A stretch of 64,000 nucleotides of DNA from Betaproteobacteria bacterium Ga0077523. Lineage in GTDB: Bacteria; Pseudomonadota; Gammaproteobacteria; Burkholderiales; Ga0077523. The stretch lies in the NCBI GenBank assembly GCA_001464695.1, contig LNDQ01000108.1:84090-148089 (forward strand), given 5' to 3'. Of the stretch, positions 8,794 to 17,625 are shown piece after piece. Made by a program: the position numbers and the translations under genes. Within the stretch, counting starts at the first letter, position 1, and the number at the start of each line of letters is the position of its first letter. Below the pieces are notes generated by a model, which was not told the DNA's origin, did not search any database, and saw only the letters and a program-made list of their open reading frames with translations.

Positions 8794-9945
8794 ATGTCCA
8801 GGATGGAAAACGAAGTTCTCGAAGCAGCCACACAGAAGATCGACACCCGCAATCGCAAGCGCCGCAAGCGCCTGTTCATCGTGCTGGCCGGTGTCGTCCT
8901 CAAAGTGGGTGTCGGTTACGGCGCCTACGAATACCTGCATGCGTCCCGCTTCGTGTCCACCGACAACGCATATACGGCGGCGGAAACAGCGCAGGTGACA
9001 CCGGCGATCAGCGGCATCGTCCGCGAAGTTCGGGTGTCCGACACGCAGGCAGTGAAGCAGGGCGACATCATCGTCGTGCTGGACGACACCGATGCCCGGT
9101 TGGCGCTCGACCAGGCCGAGGCCGAACTCGGGCGTTCCATTCGGCGCGTGCGCGGCTACGTGGCCAACGACAGTTCGCTGGCGGCGCAGATTTCCGCTCG
9201 CGTGTCGGACGAGCAACGCGTCGCGGCGCAACTGACCGCCGCCCGCGCCGATCTCGAACGGGCCGAGGTGGATCTGAAACGCCGCAAGGCGCTCGCGAGT
9301 TCCGGCTCGGTGTCGGGTGATGAGATCACGAAGGCGGAGAACGCATACGAAACCGCACGGGCGAACCTGGCCGCCACCCAGGCATCCGCCGAGCAGGCCA
9401 AGGCGAACTACAGCGCAGCCATCGGCTCGCGAGCCGCCAACGCGGTGCTGATTGCCGACTCCACCGAGGAGACCAATCCGGAAGTGACCCTGGCCCGCAC
9501 CAGGCGCGACCAGGCGGCCGTCAATCTCGAGCGCACCGTGGTCCGCGCGCCGGTCGACGGGGTCGTGATCAAACGCTCGGTGCAGGTGGGCCAGCAGGTA
9601 CAAGCCGGCTCGCCGCTGCTGTCGGTGGTACCGCTGTCAGACGTGCACGTCGATGCCAACTTCAAGGAGGTGCAGCTCGACAAGGTTCGCATCGGGCAGC
9701 CGGTGGAAGTGGTTTCCGACCTGTACGGCAAGAAGGTCACCTACCACGGCATCGTCGCCGGTCTGTCCGGCGGCACCGGCTCGGCCTTCGCCACCATCCC
9801 CGCGCAGAACGCCACCGGCAACTGGATCAAGGTGGTGCAACGCGTGCCGGTGCGGGTCCGGCTCGATGCGGAAGAGTTGAAAGCGCGGCCGCTGCAGGTG
9901 GGCCTGTCCATGCACGCAACCATCGATACCCACGCCACCAACTAG
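8794..9945 (+). CDS. HlyD/EmrA-family membrane fusion protein
   Basis: 383-aa periplasmic adaptor anchored by one N-terminal transmembrane helix (about residues 26-48, after a basic RKRRKR stretch). FVSTDNAYTAAETAQVTPAISGIVREVRVSDTQAVKQGD is the first lipoyl half-motif typical of EmrA. A long coiled-coil hairpin with heptads (LDQAEAELGRS... to ...AEQAKANYSAA) follows, then the second half-motif TVVRAPVDGVV and a beta-barrel. The ATG at 8794 follows AGGAGG; an upstream ATG at 8770 overlaps the preceding stop and lacks its own site. It links the DHA2 pump to the NodT-type channel. Confidence 0.95.
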   Translation: MSRMENEVLEAATQKIDTRNRKRRKRLFIVLAGVVLKVGVGYGAYEYLHASRFVSTDNAYTAAETAQVTPAISGIVREVRVSDTQAVKQGDIIVVLDDTDARLALDQAEAELGRSIRRVRGYVANDSSLAAQISARVSDEQRVAAQLTAARADLERAEVDLKRRKALASSGSVSGDEITKAENAYETARANLAATQASAEQAKANYSAAIGSRAANAVLIADSTEETNPEVTLARTRRDQAAVNLERTVVRAPVDGVVIKRSVQVGQQVQAGSPLLSVVPLSDVHVDANFKEVQLDKVRIGQPVEVVSDLYGKKVTYHGIVAGLSGGTGSAFATIPAQNATGNWIKVVQRVPVRVRLDAEELKARPLQVGLSMHATIDTHATN

Positions 9946-9956
9946 AGACCACGACC

Positions 9957-11501
9957 GTGTCCACCTCGACCCAGAAACCCGTCACTGAAGCGCCGCTCGA
10001 AGGCAGCGCCCTGTGGCTCGCCGCCATCGTGCTCGCGACGGCGAACTTCATCGCCGTGCTCGACATGACGATCGCCAACGTGTCGGTGCCGAACATCTCG
10101 GGCAGCCTCGGCATCAGCAGCAGCCAGGGGACCTGGGTCATCACGTCGTACGCCGTGGCCGAGGCGATCATCGTGCCGCTGACCGGTTGGCTCGCCGGAC
10201 GCTTCGGCGCGGTGCGTGTCTTCACCATCGGGATGGCGCTGTTCGGCGCGTGTTCAGCGCTGTGCGGACTCGCCGGCTCACTCTCGATGCTGGTGATCGC
10301 GCGCGTGCTGCAGGGTCTCTCCGGCGGCGTCATGATGCCGCTCTCCCAGACCCTGCTGCTGCGGATCTTCCCCAAGGAGAAAGCACCGGCGGCCATGGCG
10401 CTCTGGGCCATGACCACGCTGGTCGCCCCGGTGCTCGGTCCGATCCTCGGCGGCTGGCTGTGCGACAGCTATGCCTGGCCGATCATCTTCTTCATCAACG
10501 TGCCGCTCGCGATCGTCTGCGCCCCGATCGCCTGGCGCATGCTGAAGCGCTACGAGCAGTCGCTCATCCGTGCGCCGATCGACATGATCGGTCTGGTGCT
10601 GCTGATCCTCTTCGTCGGCGCATTGCAGCTCATGCTCGATCTGGGCAAGGAGCACGACTGGTTCGCCTCCACCGAGATCTGCATGCTCGCCGTGGTGGCA
10701 GCGATCGGCTTCGCCGCGTTCCTCATCTGGGAGCTGACCGAGCGCCACCCCATCGTCGATCTGAGGGTCTTCCGCCATCGCGGGTTCACGGCGGCCGTCG
10801 CGGCAATCAGCCTGGGATTCGGGGCGATGTTCGCGACCAACGTGCTGACGCCGCTGTGGCTGCAGAGCTACATGGGCTACACCGCCACGTGGGCCGGCCT
10901 CACCACCGCGTGGAGCGGCGTGCTCGCCGTCGCTGCCGCACCGGTGGCCGGCAACCTGATCGGAAAGGTCGATCCGCGCCAGCTGATCTTCGGCGGTCTG
11001 ATGTGGCTCGCGATCGTCACCGGGATGCGCGCCATCTCGACCACCGACATGACGTACTGGCAGATAGCGCACCCGCTCATCCTGATGGGGCTGGGATTGC
11101 CGTTCTTCTTCGTGCCGCTCACCGCGCTGGCGCTGGGCAGCGTGGAGGAACACGAAACCGCTTCCGCGGCCGGGTTGCAGAACTTCCTGCGCACGCTGTC
11201 CGGGGCGGTGGCCACGTCGATCGTGAACACCGCCTGGGAGGATGACACCAGCGTGAAGCACGCGGAACTGGTCGGCCTGATCGATCCGGACGGCAGCACG
11301 AAGACTTCGCTCGTTGCATCAGGCATGACTCCGGACGCGGCGAACAGCACCATCGACAACCTGCTGCAGGGACAGAGCGTGATGCTGGCGACCAACCACC
11401 TGATGTCGATCGTGGTCGTGATCTTCGTGGCGGCGGCGTTGATCATCTGGCTGGCACCCCGACCGACCCGGGCCGTGGACATGACGCAGGCGGGACACTG
11501 A
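9957..11501 (+). CDS. DHA2-family drug:H+ antiporter (EmrB type)
   Basis: 514-aa inner-membrane MFS transporter with about 14 hydrophobic helices. Diagnostic stretches are FIAVLDMTIANVSVPNISGSLG (motif D1 region), GWLAGRFGAVRVF (motif A) and VLQGLSGGVMMPLSQ followed by ALGSVEEHETASAAG-type loops. It uses a GTG start 11 nt after the adaptor gene. It probably exports hydrophobic compounds through the adaptor and the outer-membrane lipoprotein encoded upstream. Substrates cannot be read from the sequence. Confidence 0.95.
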   Translation: MSTSTQKPVTEAPLEGSALWLAAIVLATANFIAVLDMTIANVSVPNISGSLGISSSQGTWVITSYAVAEAIIVPLTGWLAGRFGAVRVFTIGMALFGACSALCGLAGSLSMLVIARVLQGLSGGVMMPLSQTLLLRIFPKEKAPAAMALWAMTTLVAPVLGPILGGWLCDSYAWPIIFFINVPLAIVCAPIAWRMLKRYEQSLIRAPIDMIGLVLLILFVGALQLMLDLGKEHDWFASTEICMLAVVAAIGFAAFLIWELTERHPIVDLRVFRHRGFTAAVAAISLGFGAMFATNVLTPLWLQSYMGYTATWAGLTTAWSGVLAVAAAPVAGNLIGKVDPRQLIFGGLMWLAIVTGMRAISTTDMTYWQIAHPLILMGLGLPFFFVPLTALALGSVEEHETASAAGLQNFLRTLSGAVATSIVNTAWEDDTSVKHAELVGLIDPDGSTKTSLVASGMTPDAANSTIDNLLQGQSVMLATNHLMSIVVVIFVAAALIIWLAPRPTRAVDMTQAGH

Positions 11502-11505
11502 GGTA

Positions 11506-12096
11506 CTAGCGGGTCGGCGCCCGCGCGAGGGCGCCGACGGCTTTCTTCACCGCGATCGCCCGCTCCTCACCATTCCACCAGCGGGTCGCGAGCCCGACGA
11601 TCTGCTGCCGGGATCCCGAGCCGAGCGCCTGCAGCACGTCCTTCTCGAAGGGTTTCTCGGCAGCCAGAGTCCGGCGCAATGCATCGAGCGCAGCTTGTGC
11701 TTCGCGCACATCGGCTCGATCGCCGATACCCAACGCCCGGTAGACCGCATCGAACCCGCCCTGCACCTGCACGAGCTGCTGCGCCAAGGCCCGCGACGTT
11801 TCGTCCGCCACGTAGGCGAACTGCGGATCGCCGACGATCCGGTCGATGACGCGGTCCACCTGCCGCTCGTATTCGCCCAGCGCCCTCTCAAGACCCGCTA
11901 GTTCTTCGATGGGTACTTGATCCGACGCGATGTCTGGCAACGATTCGAGCACCCGCAACTGGACGACCCACGGCTCCCGCAACTCGGACTCCGCGATTGC
12001 GGGATCCGACTGCGCCTGCACCGGTTCGCTGCCGCCGAATGCCAGGGCCATGCCTGCCATGAGCAGCGTGATCGTGCCGCGATTCGTGAAACCCAT
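11506..12096 (-). CDS. Exported hypothetical protein
   Basis: 196-aa protein with a clear signal peptide (MGFTNRGTITLLMAGMALAF..., cleavage after PVQA). The mature part is helical, rich in Glu, Ala and Arg, with VLESLPDIA, a DRVIDRIVGDPQFAYVADETSRALAQQL stretch and C-terminal LATRWWNGEERAIAVKKAVGAL. No family recognised. GAGGAGG lies just before the ATG. The stop is convergent with the DHA2 gene only 5 nt away. A longer upstream frame runs through divergent genes and is not credible. Confidence 0.8.
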   Translation of the reverse strand: MGFTNRGTITLLMAGMALAFGGSEPVQAQSDPAIAESELREPWVVQLRVLESLPDIASDQVPIEELAGLERALGEYERQVDRVIDRIVGDPQFAYVADETSRALAQQLVQVQGGFDAVYRALGIGDRADVREAQAALDALRRTLAAEKPFEKDVLQALGSGSRQQIVGLATRWWNGEERAIAVKKAVGALARAPTR

Positions 12097-12264
12097 GAAC
12101 CCTCCTCGTCGATCCGAAGCGATGGCAGCGTACACGCGCGCGCAGCACATCGGTGTTCGGCACGACGCCTCATTGATGCACGTCAATGCTGCGCCAGTCC
12201 GCGGGTCTACCGTTGCGATGTCGCCGCTCGACCTGGACGGCGGCAGGAAAACGAGGAGATCGCC

Positions 12265-12747
12265 ATGAGAACCATCCTCTGGCCGTTGGTCGTCGCGGCC
12301 GTTTTCGCACTGGTACCGAACATCGCCTGGTCCGCCGAAGAGGAGGACCACTCGGCCCACCATCCAGCGCCGGCGGAAACCGCGGCACCCGCCGAGCACG
12401 ACCACGGAGCATCGGATGCGACCGGGGCGGAGGCTGGCATGCGTCGCATCGAAACCCTGATGCAGCAGATTCGCGACGCAGACGACCCGGCAAGCAAGCG
12501 CGCCCTGCTCGCGGAGCATCTGCAGGCCATGCGCGATCAACTCACGTTGATCCGCCAGAGGGCAGAGACCGGCAAGACCGCCATGAAGGCGACCGACCGC
12601 AAGGATGGCACCAAGGGCGGCATGATGCAGGGCGGCGGCATGATGAAGAAGCACAAGCAGGTGGAGGATCGGCTCGACATGCTCGAGCGGTTGCTGCAGC
12701 AGACCCTGGAACGTGAGGCCGTCGAGGGCACGCTGGACGAGCGCTGA
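12265..12747 (+). CDS. Exported His/Met-rich hypothetical protein
   Basis: 160-aa protein with a signal peptide ending near NIAWSA. The mature N terminus is rich in His, Glu and Asp ([15 protein letters not shown]), followed by helical amphipathic sequence and a Met/Gly/Lys cluster [12 protein letters not shown] before a predicted coiled coil. The start ATG follows GAGGAGATCGCC. His- and Met-rich periplasmic segments often bind transition metals. It lies 46 nt before the cobalt-type nitrile hydratase operon, so a role in metal handling is possible but unproven. Family not recognised. Confidence 0.78.
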   Translation: MRTILWPLVVAAVFALVPNIAWSAEEEDHSAHHPAPAETAAPAEHDHGASDATGAEAGMRRIETLMQQIRDADDPASKRALLAEHLQAMRDQLTLIRQRAETGKTAMKATDRKDGTKGGMMQGGGMMKKHKQVEDRLDMLERLLQQTLEREAVEGTLDER

Positions 12748-12793
12748 AGGCCTATCATGGCGGCCTCCAGCCCACCGGGAGAGGACCGGGACC

Positions 12794-13438
12794 GTGAGCG
12801 ACCATGACCATGACCACGACCACGATGGGCACGACCACGCCGACGGTTCGCGCTTCTCCGACGTGGAGTTGCGCGTCAAGGCGCTCGAGACGCTGCTGAC
12901 GCGCAAGGGGCTGGTGGATCCGGCCACCATCGACCGGCTGGTGGAAACCTACGAGACCCGCATCGGACCGCGCAACGGTGCCCGGGTGGTAGCACGAGCC
13001 TGGGCCGATCCCGCCTACAAGGTGCGCCTGCTGCAGGACGCCACCGCCGCCATCGCCGAGCTGGGCTACACCGGGCTGCAGGGCGAACACATGGTGGCTG
13101 TCGAAAACACGCCGCAGATCCACAACCTCGTGGTCTGCACGCTGTGCTCGTGCTACCCCTGGCCCGTGCTCGGACTGCCGCCGGTCTGGTACAAGTCCTA
13201 TGCCTATCGATCGAAGGCGGTGATCGATCCGCGCGGTGTGCTCGCCGAGTTCGGGCTCACGCTGGGTCCCGACGTCGAAGTGCGTGTCTGGGACAGCACC
13301 GCCGAGATCCGCTACCTCGTGTTGCCCGAGCGACCGGCCGGGTCCGCAGGTCTCGATGAAGACGCGCTCGCCGAGCTGGTGTCACGCGATTCGATGATCG
13401 GCGTCACCCGCGCCCGCAACCCGGGAGCCCGGTCATGA
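12794..13438 (+). CDS. nthA: Nitrile hydratase alpha subunit, cobalt type
   Basis: Catalytic subunit that hydrates nitriles to amides. 214 aa. The metal-binding claw is C115-T-L-C118-S-C120; the Thr variant (VCTLCSCY) marks the cobalt class, whereas the iron class has Ser. The flanking [15 protein letters not shown] and [16 protein letters not shown] regions are family-standard. The first 18 residues carry an unusual Asp-His repeat ([17 protein letters not shown]), which may hold metal. The GTG start follows GAGAGGACCGGGACC. It overlaps the beta subunit by 4 nt. Thiocyanate hydrolase gamma is the nearest alternative, but the operon order favours nitrile hydratase. Confidence 0.95.
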   Translation: MSDHDHDHDHDGHDHADGSRFSDVELRVKALETLLTRKGLVDPATIDRLVETYETRIGPRNGARVVARAWADPAYKVRLLQDATAAIAELGYTGLQGEHMVAVENTPQIHNLVVCTLCSCYPWPVLGLPPVWYKSYAYRSKAVIDPRGVLAEFGLTLGPDVEVRVWDSTAEIRYLVLPERPAGSAGLDEDALAELVSRDSMIGVTRARNPGARS

Positions 13439-14094
13439 ACGGCGTCCACGACATGGGCGGCATGCACGGTTTCGGTCCCATCGGTCCCGAGCACGATGAA
13501 CCGGTGTTCCACCACCGCTGGGAAGGTCGAGTCTTCGCGCTACGTCTTGCCGCCAGCATGCTGGGCCAATGGAACATCGATATCGGCCGCCACGCGGTCG
13601 AACGGATGGATCCTGCTGGCTACCTGGCATCCACCTATTACGAGCGCTGGCTGGCCAGCCTGGAAACGCTGCTGATCGAAGCGGGGCTCGCGACACGGGA
13701 CGAGATCGATTCCGGAGTACCTGCCGGACCGCCACCTGCGGGGTTGCGCGTGCCTGCTCCGTCGGACGTGGACAGGATTACGGCGAAGGGACGCAACTTC
13801 CGCGTCGATGTCGACCTTGCAGCGCGTTTCCAAGTGGGCGACACGGTCGTGACCCGGAATGATCACCCGCTCGGGCACACCCGCCTGCCCCGGTACGCGC
13901 GGGCGCGCCACGGCGTCATCGATCGAGTCCACGGCGTCTTCATCTTCGCCGATGCGAGCGGCTCGAAGCGCGGCGACCAGCCGCAACATCTGTACTCGGT
14001 GCGATTCGCCGCGCGCGAGCTGTTCGGCCCGCAAGCACCGGCGGCGGATACCGTGCTGATCGATCTCTGGAACGCGCACCTCGAACCGGCATGA
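13435..14094 (+). CDS. nthB: Nitrile hydratase beta subunit
   Basis: 219-aa partner of the alpha subunit. N-terminal [15 protein letters not shown] is the hallmark of beta subunits, followed by [17 protein letters not shown] and [15 protein letters not shown]. The C-terminal SH3-like barrel is visible as [11 protein letters not shown]...[19 protein letters not shown] and the ending [13 protein letters not shown]...DLWNAHLEP. The ATGA overlap with nthA and the same kind of overlap with the accessory gene indicate one coupled operon. Confidence 0.96.
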   Translation: MNGVHDMGGMHGFGPIGPEHDEPVFHHRWEGRVFALRLAASMLGQWNIDIGRHAVERMDPAGYLASTYYERWLASLETLLIEAGLATRDEIDSGVPAGPPPAGLRVPAPSDVDRITAKGRNFRVDVDLAARFQVGDTVVTRNDHPLGHTRLPRYARARHGVIDRVHGVFIFADASGSKRGDQPQHLYSVRFAARELFGPQAPAADTVLIDLWNAHLEPA

Positions 14095-14465
14095 ACCCAC
14101 CCGACCTGCAGCGTTCACCCGGCCTGCACATCGACGAGGGTGGCCCGGTCTTTCGGGCGCCTTGGGAAGCCCACGCCTTCGGCCTGGCGCTGGCACTCTA
14201 CGAACGCGGCGCGTTCACCTGGCAGGAGTGGGCCGCGACCCTCGGCGCCGAGATTGCAGCAGCGACCGAGGTGACATCCGACGGTCGGGACGACGGCAGC
14301 CGTTACTACGAGCACTGGCTCGCCGCACTCGAGCGACTGGTCACCGACAAGCGATTGGCTACTGCGCGCGAGCTGCTCGCGTACCGGCAAGCGTGGGACC
14401 ATGCGGCACGCTCGACTCCCCACGGCAAGCCGATCGTCCTGGCAGAGGATCGGCGCGACGACTGA
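14091..14465 (+). CDS. Nitrile hydratase accessory (activator) protein
   Basis: 124-aa protein resembling the N-terminal domain of the beta subunit: VFRAPWEAHAFGLALALYERGAFTWQEWAATL, then DDGSRYYEHWLAALERLVTDKRLAT. Such small beta-like activators (P14K/NhlE type) deliver cobalt to, or exchange with, the alpha subunit during maturation of cobalt nitrile hydratases. It starts with ATG overlapping the nthB stop (ATGA). The family is recognised from pattern and position; the mechanism here is inferred. Confidence 0.92.
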   Translation: MNPPDLQRSPGLHIDEGGPVFRAPWEAHAFGLALALYERGAFTWQEWAATLGAEIAAATEVTSDGRDDGSRYYEHWLAALERLVTDKRLATARELLAYRQAWDHAARSTPHGKPIVLAEDRRDD

Positions 14466-14482
14466 ACCGCCCGGGAGCGCCC

Positions 14483-15121
14483 TCAGAACCAGGGGCGTGC
14501 GAGACCCTCGGCTTCAAACGCAGCGGCGATCGCCGGCAGTTGTGTCAGGCGCTCCAGATAGGGGCCGAGCCGAGGTACCGCACGCGCCGGCCGCTGCATG
14601 TCGAGCGCCCAATACGCCAGCATCAGCAGGAACGGATCGGCTACGCTCAGGTCCTTGCCGCACAGGTAGGGTCCACCTTGGACGAGATGCGCCGCGAGAT
14701 GATCGAACATGCCGGCGATCCGCGTTTCCGCATGCGCCTTCACGCCGGCAACGGCCGCTGCGTCGTCGGCATGGCGATCCGGATAGAACCAGCAGAACAT
14801 CTCGGCCTGCAACGTGTTGCTGAGGTAGAAGAGCCAGCGATAGACGTCCGCGCGCTGGGCACTGCCGATCGGCGGTACGAGGCCGGCACCCGGATGCTTG
14901 TCGGCGAGATGCAGGCAGATCGCCGCAGCCTCGGTGAGTGCCAGCGTTCCATCCTGGAGCACCGGAATGCGTCCCAGGGGATTGAGGGCGAGGAACGACG
15001 CGCCCTGGTGTTCGCCGCGCGCAAGGTCCACGGGGACGCATTCGAACGGGCAGCCGATCAGTCGCAGCACCATGTGGGGTGCCATGCTGCTGTAGCCGGG
15101 GGCGTAGTACAGGCTATACAA
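14483..15121 (-). CDS. Glutathione S-transferase family protein
   Basis: 212-aa cytosolic protein. The N-terminal thioredoxin-like domain has MYSLYYAPGYSSMAPHMVLR (the expected Ser/Tyr site region), NPLGRIPVLQDG with the cis-Pro, and LTEAAAICLHLAD for the glutamate-Ser pair that binds the glutathione carboxylates. The C-terminal helical domain includes PYLCGKDLSVADPFLLMLAYWA with the N-capping box. It is convergent with the nitrile hydratase operon and heads a minus-strand block. The substrate is unknown. Confidence 0.93.
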   Translation of the reverse strand: MYSLYYAPGYSSMAPHMVLRLIGCPFECVPVDLARGEHQGASFLALNPLGRIPVLQDGTLALTEAAAICLHLADKHPGAGLVPPIGSAQRADVYRWLFYLSNTLQAEMFCWFYPDRHADDAAAVAGVKAHAETRIAGMFDHLAAHLVQGGPYLCGKDLSVADPFLLMLAYWALDMQRPARAVPRLGPYLERLTQLPAIAAAFEAEGLARPWF

Positions 15122-15248
15122 GGGGCAGCTCCGGAGATGGGATGACGTGTCTCACCCAGGATCGTGCCAGCGCGCTCGCCGCCCTGTCCACCGCCGCACC
15201 TCGATGGTGCGCGTGCCCCGTCGAACCGGGCGTTGACGCGATCGACGC

Positions 15249-16421
15249 TCAGTAGGAACGCGGCAGTCCGAGCACCTTCTCGGCGATAAAGCAAAGGATG
15301 AGATGCGGGCTCACCGGGGCCAGCCGGGGCACCATCGCTTCGCGCAGATAACGCTCCACGTGATACTCCTTCGCGTAGCCCATGCCGCCGAGTGTCAGCA
15401 TCGCCTGCTCGCACGCACGGTAACAGGCTTCAGCGGCAAGGTACTTGGCCGCATTGGCTTCCGCCCCGCAGGGCTCACCCGCGTCGTACAACGCAGCGGC
15501 CTTGAACACCATCAGGTTCGCCGCTTCCAGTTCCATCCAGCATGCCGCGAGCGGATGCTGGATCGCCTGATTCTGACCGATGGGCCGATCGAACACGATG
15601 CGCTCGTTGGCGTAGTCGACCGCACGCCGCAACGCGACGCGGCCGAGCCCGACAGCCTCGGCAGCAATGAGGATGCGCTCGGGGTTCATGCCGTGGAGGA
15701 TGTACTCGAATCCTCGACCCTCTTCACCGATACGATCCGAAACCGGGATCGCGAGGTCCTCGATGAACAACATGTTCGAGTCCACGGCGCTGCGCCCCAT
15801 CTTCTCGATCTCCCGGACTTCGACACGGTCGCGGTCGAGACGGGTGTAGAACAGCGACAGGCCTTCGGTCGGTTTGCGGCACTCGGCGAGCGGCGTGGTA
15901 CGCGCGAGGACAAGCATGCGCTCGGCCACCTGGGCGGTCGAGATCCAGATCTTGCGTCCATTCAGCACATAGTGATCGCCCGCGCGCCGTGCGGTCGTCT
16001 CGATGCGCGTGGTGTTGAGTCCCACGTTGGGCTCGGTCACGGCAAAGCAGGCTTTCTCTACCCCGCGGATGAGCGGCGGCAGCCAGCGCGCCTTCTGCTC
16101 TTCGGACCCGAATACCACCACGGGGTTGAGACCGAAGATGTTCATGTGGATCGCCGAGGCACCGGAGAATCCCGCGCCCGACTCACTCACCGTCTGCATC
16201 ATGATTGCAGCTTCGGTGATGCCGAGCCCGGCGCCACCGTAGTGCTCCGGCATCGCGATGCCGAGCCAGCCGTCGCGTGCGATGGCACCGTGAAAATCGT
16301 CGGGAAAGCCGCCTCTGCTATCGCGCTCCAGCCAATAGCGGGCGTCGAAGGGTTCGCAGACGCGCTGGATCGCGTCGCGAATGGAGCGTTGTTCGGAGGT
16401 GAACGAGAAGTCCACCGACAA
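15249..16421 (-). CDS. Acyl-CoA dehydrogenase family protein
   Basis: 390-aa FAD-dependent dehydrogenase. Family marks: N-terminal helical domain MSVDFSFTSEQRSIRDA, the FAD/substrate segment CFAVTEPNVGLNTT, the DHYVLNGRKIWIS strand, and C-terminal ERILIAAEAVGLGRVALRRAVDYANERIVFDRPIGQNQAIQHPLA. TLGGMGYAKEYHVERYLREA gives the usual C-terminal FAD contact. The likely start is TTG directly after the TGA of the CoA transferase; a GTG two codons later is an alternative. The contiguous CaiB-type gene suggests that a CoA ester made by the transferase is oxidised by this enzyme. Confidence 0.94.
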   Translation of the reverse strand: MSVDFSFTSEQRSIRDAIQRVCEPFDARYWLERDSRGGFPDDFHGAIARDGWLGIAMPEHYGGAGLGITEAAIMMQTVSESGAGFSGASAIHMNIFGLNPVVVFGSEEQKARWLPPLIRGVEKACFAVTEPNVGLNTTRIETTARRAGDHYVLNGRKIWISTAQVAERMLVLARTTPLAECRKPTEGLSLFYTRLDRDRVEVREIEKMGRSAVDSNMLFIEDLAIPVSDRIGEEGRGFEYILHGMNPERILIAAEAVGLGRVALRRAVDYANERIVFDRPIGQNQAIQHPLAACWMELEAANLMVFKAAALYDAGEPCGAEANAAKYLAAEACYRACEQAMLTLGGMGYAKEYHVERYLREAMVPRLAPVSPHLILCFIAEKVLGLPRSY

Positions 16422-17618
16422 TCACCGGTTCATGAGTTGCGTCACCTGCTTTTGCGCGAGGCCGGCAATCTCGGCATCGGAATACCCCGCCTCACGGAGA
16501 ATCTCGGCGGAGTGCTCGCCCAGCCGCGGGGCCGGTTGGCGCGGCTCGGGCTGCGACTTCGACCAGTTCGTGGGCGTGCGCAGCGCCAGCGTCGCGCCTT
16601 CGGTCGGGTGATTCTCTTGCACGAAGAAGCCACTCTCGACGAGATGGGGATCGGTCACCAGGTCGGCAACCGTGCGCATGGGTGCCACGGGGACATCGAT
16701 GCTCTCCAGCAGGGCCGTCCATTCCGCGTTGGTGCGGGTCTTGAAGAGATCGGCGAGGAACGCGTAGATCGCGGCAATGTTCGCCGCGCGCTTGCCCTGC
16801 GAGGCGAAGCGTTCGTCCTGAAGCAGATCGTCGCGGCCGACGGCCGGCAGGAATCGGCGCCATTGCTTGTCGTTGTACACCAGCACGCAGAGCCAGCCGT
16901 CCTTGGTCGCGTAGGGCCTGCGCTCCTGCAGCCGCGCATACCCGGTGCCACCGATGGGCGGCACGTAGGAAAGGCCGGCCAGATGGTCGCCCAGCACGAA
17001 CTGCGCGACGCTTTCGTACATGGGCACTTCGACCGCCTGACCTTCACCGGTACGCTCGCGATGAAACAGTGCGGCGTTCACGGCGTAGGTGACATGCAGC
17101 CCCGTCACGCGATCTGCCAGGTTGACGGGTGCATAGTGCGGCGCAATCGTGCCGTTGCGTGAAGCAAGCCACGGCAGGCCGGTACCGCCCTGGATGAGAT
17201 CGTCGTAGGCGGCCCTGCCGGCATTCGGTCCGCGCTCGGAGTACCCGTAAGCGCCGACGTAGATGATGCGCGGATTGACGGCCCGGACGTCGTCGTAAGA
17301 AAGGCCCAGGCGCTGCATGGCCGCGGGCCGCACGTTGTAGATGAGGACGTCGGCCCTCTTCGCGAGCCGGAGCAGCGCTGCGCGCCCCTCGGGTTGCTTC
17401 AAGTCCAGCACGAGGTCGCGCTTGCCGCGATTCAGGTGCAGGTGCAGATGCCCCATGCCTTCGGACTTCATGGGACCGGCGTGGCGCATGTTGTCACCCT
17501 CGCGCGGCTCGACCTTGATCACGTCGGCGCCCAGCTCCGCGAGGATCTGGGTTGCGAACGGCCCCATCACCACGGTGGTGAGATCGAGAATTCGTACCCC
17601 TTCGAGCGGGCCTGCCAT
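16422..17618 (-). CDS. CaiB/BaiF-family (class III) CoA transferase
   Basis: 398-aa enzyme moving CoA between carboxylic acids. Conserved features: N-terminal LEGVRILDLTTVVMGPFATQILAELGADVIKVEP, then RGKRDLVLDLKQPEGRAAL, VLIYNVRPAAMQRLGL and YDDLIQGGTGLP. The canonical catalytic Asp of class III transferases should fall in the AYDDL region. The ATG start lies 7 nt before the Bug-protein stop in transcription order. It forms a tight unit with the following acyl-CoA dehydrogenase and the preceding Bug protein, pointing to uptake and CoA activation of an organic acid whose identity is unknown. Confidence 0.95.
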   Translation of the reverse strand: MAGPLEGVRILDLTTVVMGPFATQILAELGADVIKVEPREGDNMRHAGPMKSEGMGHLHLHLNRGKRDLVLDLKQPEGRAALLRLAKRADVLIYNVRPAAMQRLGLSYDDVRAVNPRIIYVGAYGYSERGPNAGRAAYDDLIQGGTGLPWLASRNGTIAPHYAPVNLADRVTGLHVTYAVNAALFHRERTGEGQAVEVPMYESVAQFVLGDHLAGLSYVPPIGGTGYARLQERRPYATKDGWLCVLVYNDKQWRRFLPAVGRDDLLQDERFASQGKRAANIAAIYAFLADLFKTRTNAEWTALLESIDVPVAPMRTVADLVTDPHLVESGFFVQENHPTEGATLALRTPTNWSKSQPEPRQPAPRLGEHSAEILREAGYSDAEIAGLAQKQVTQLMNR

Positions 17619-17625
17619 GGGTTTC

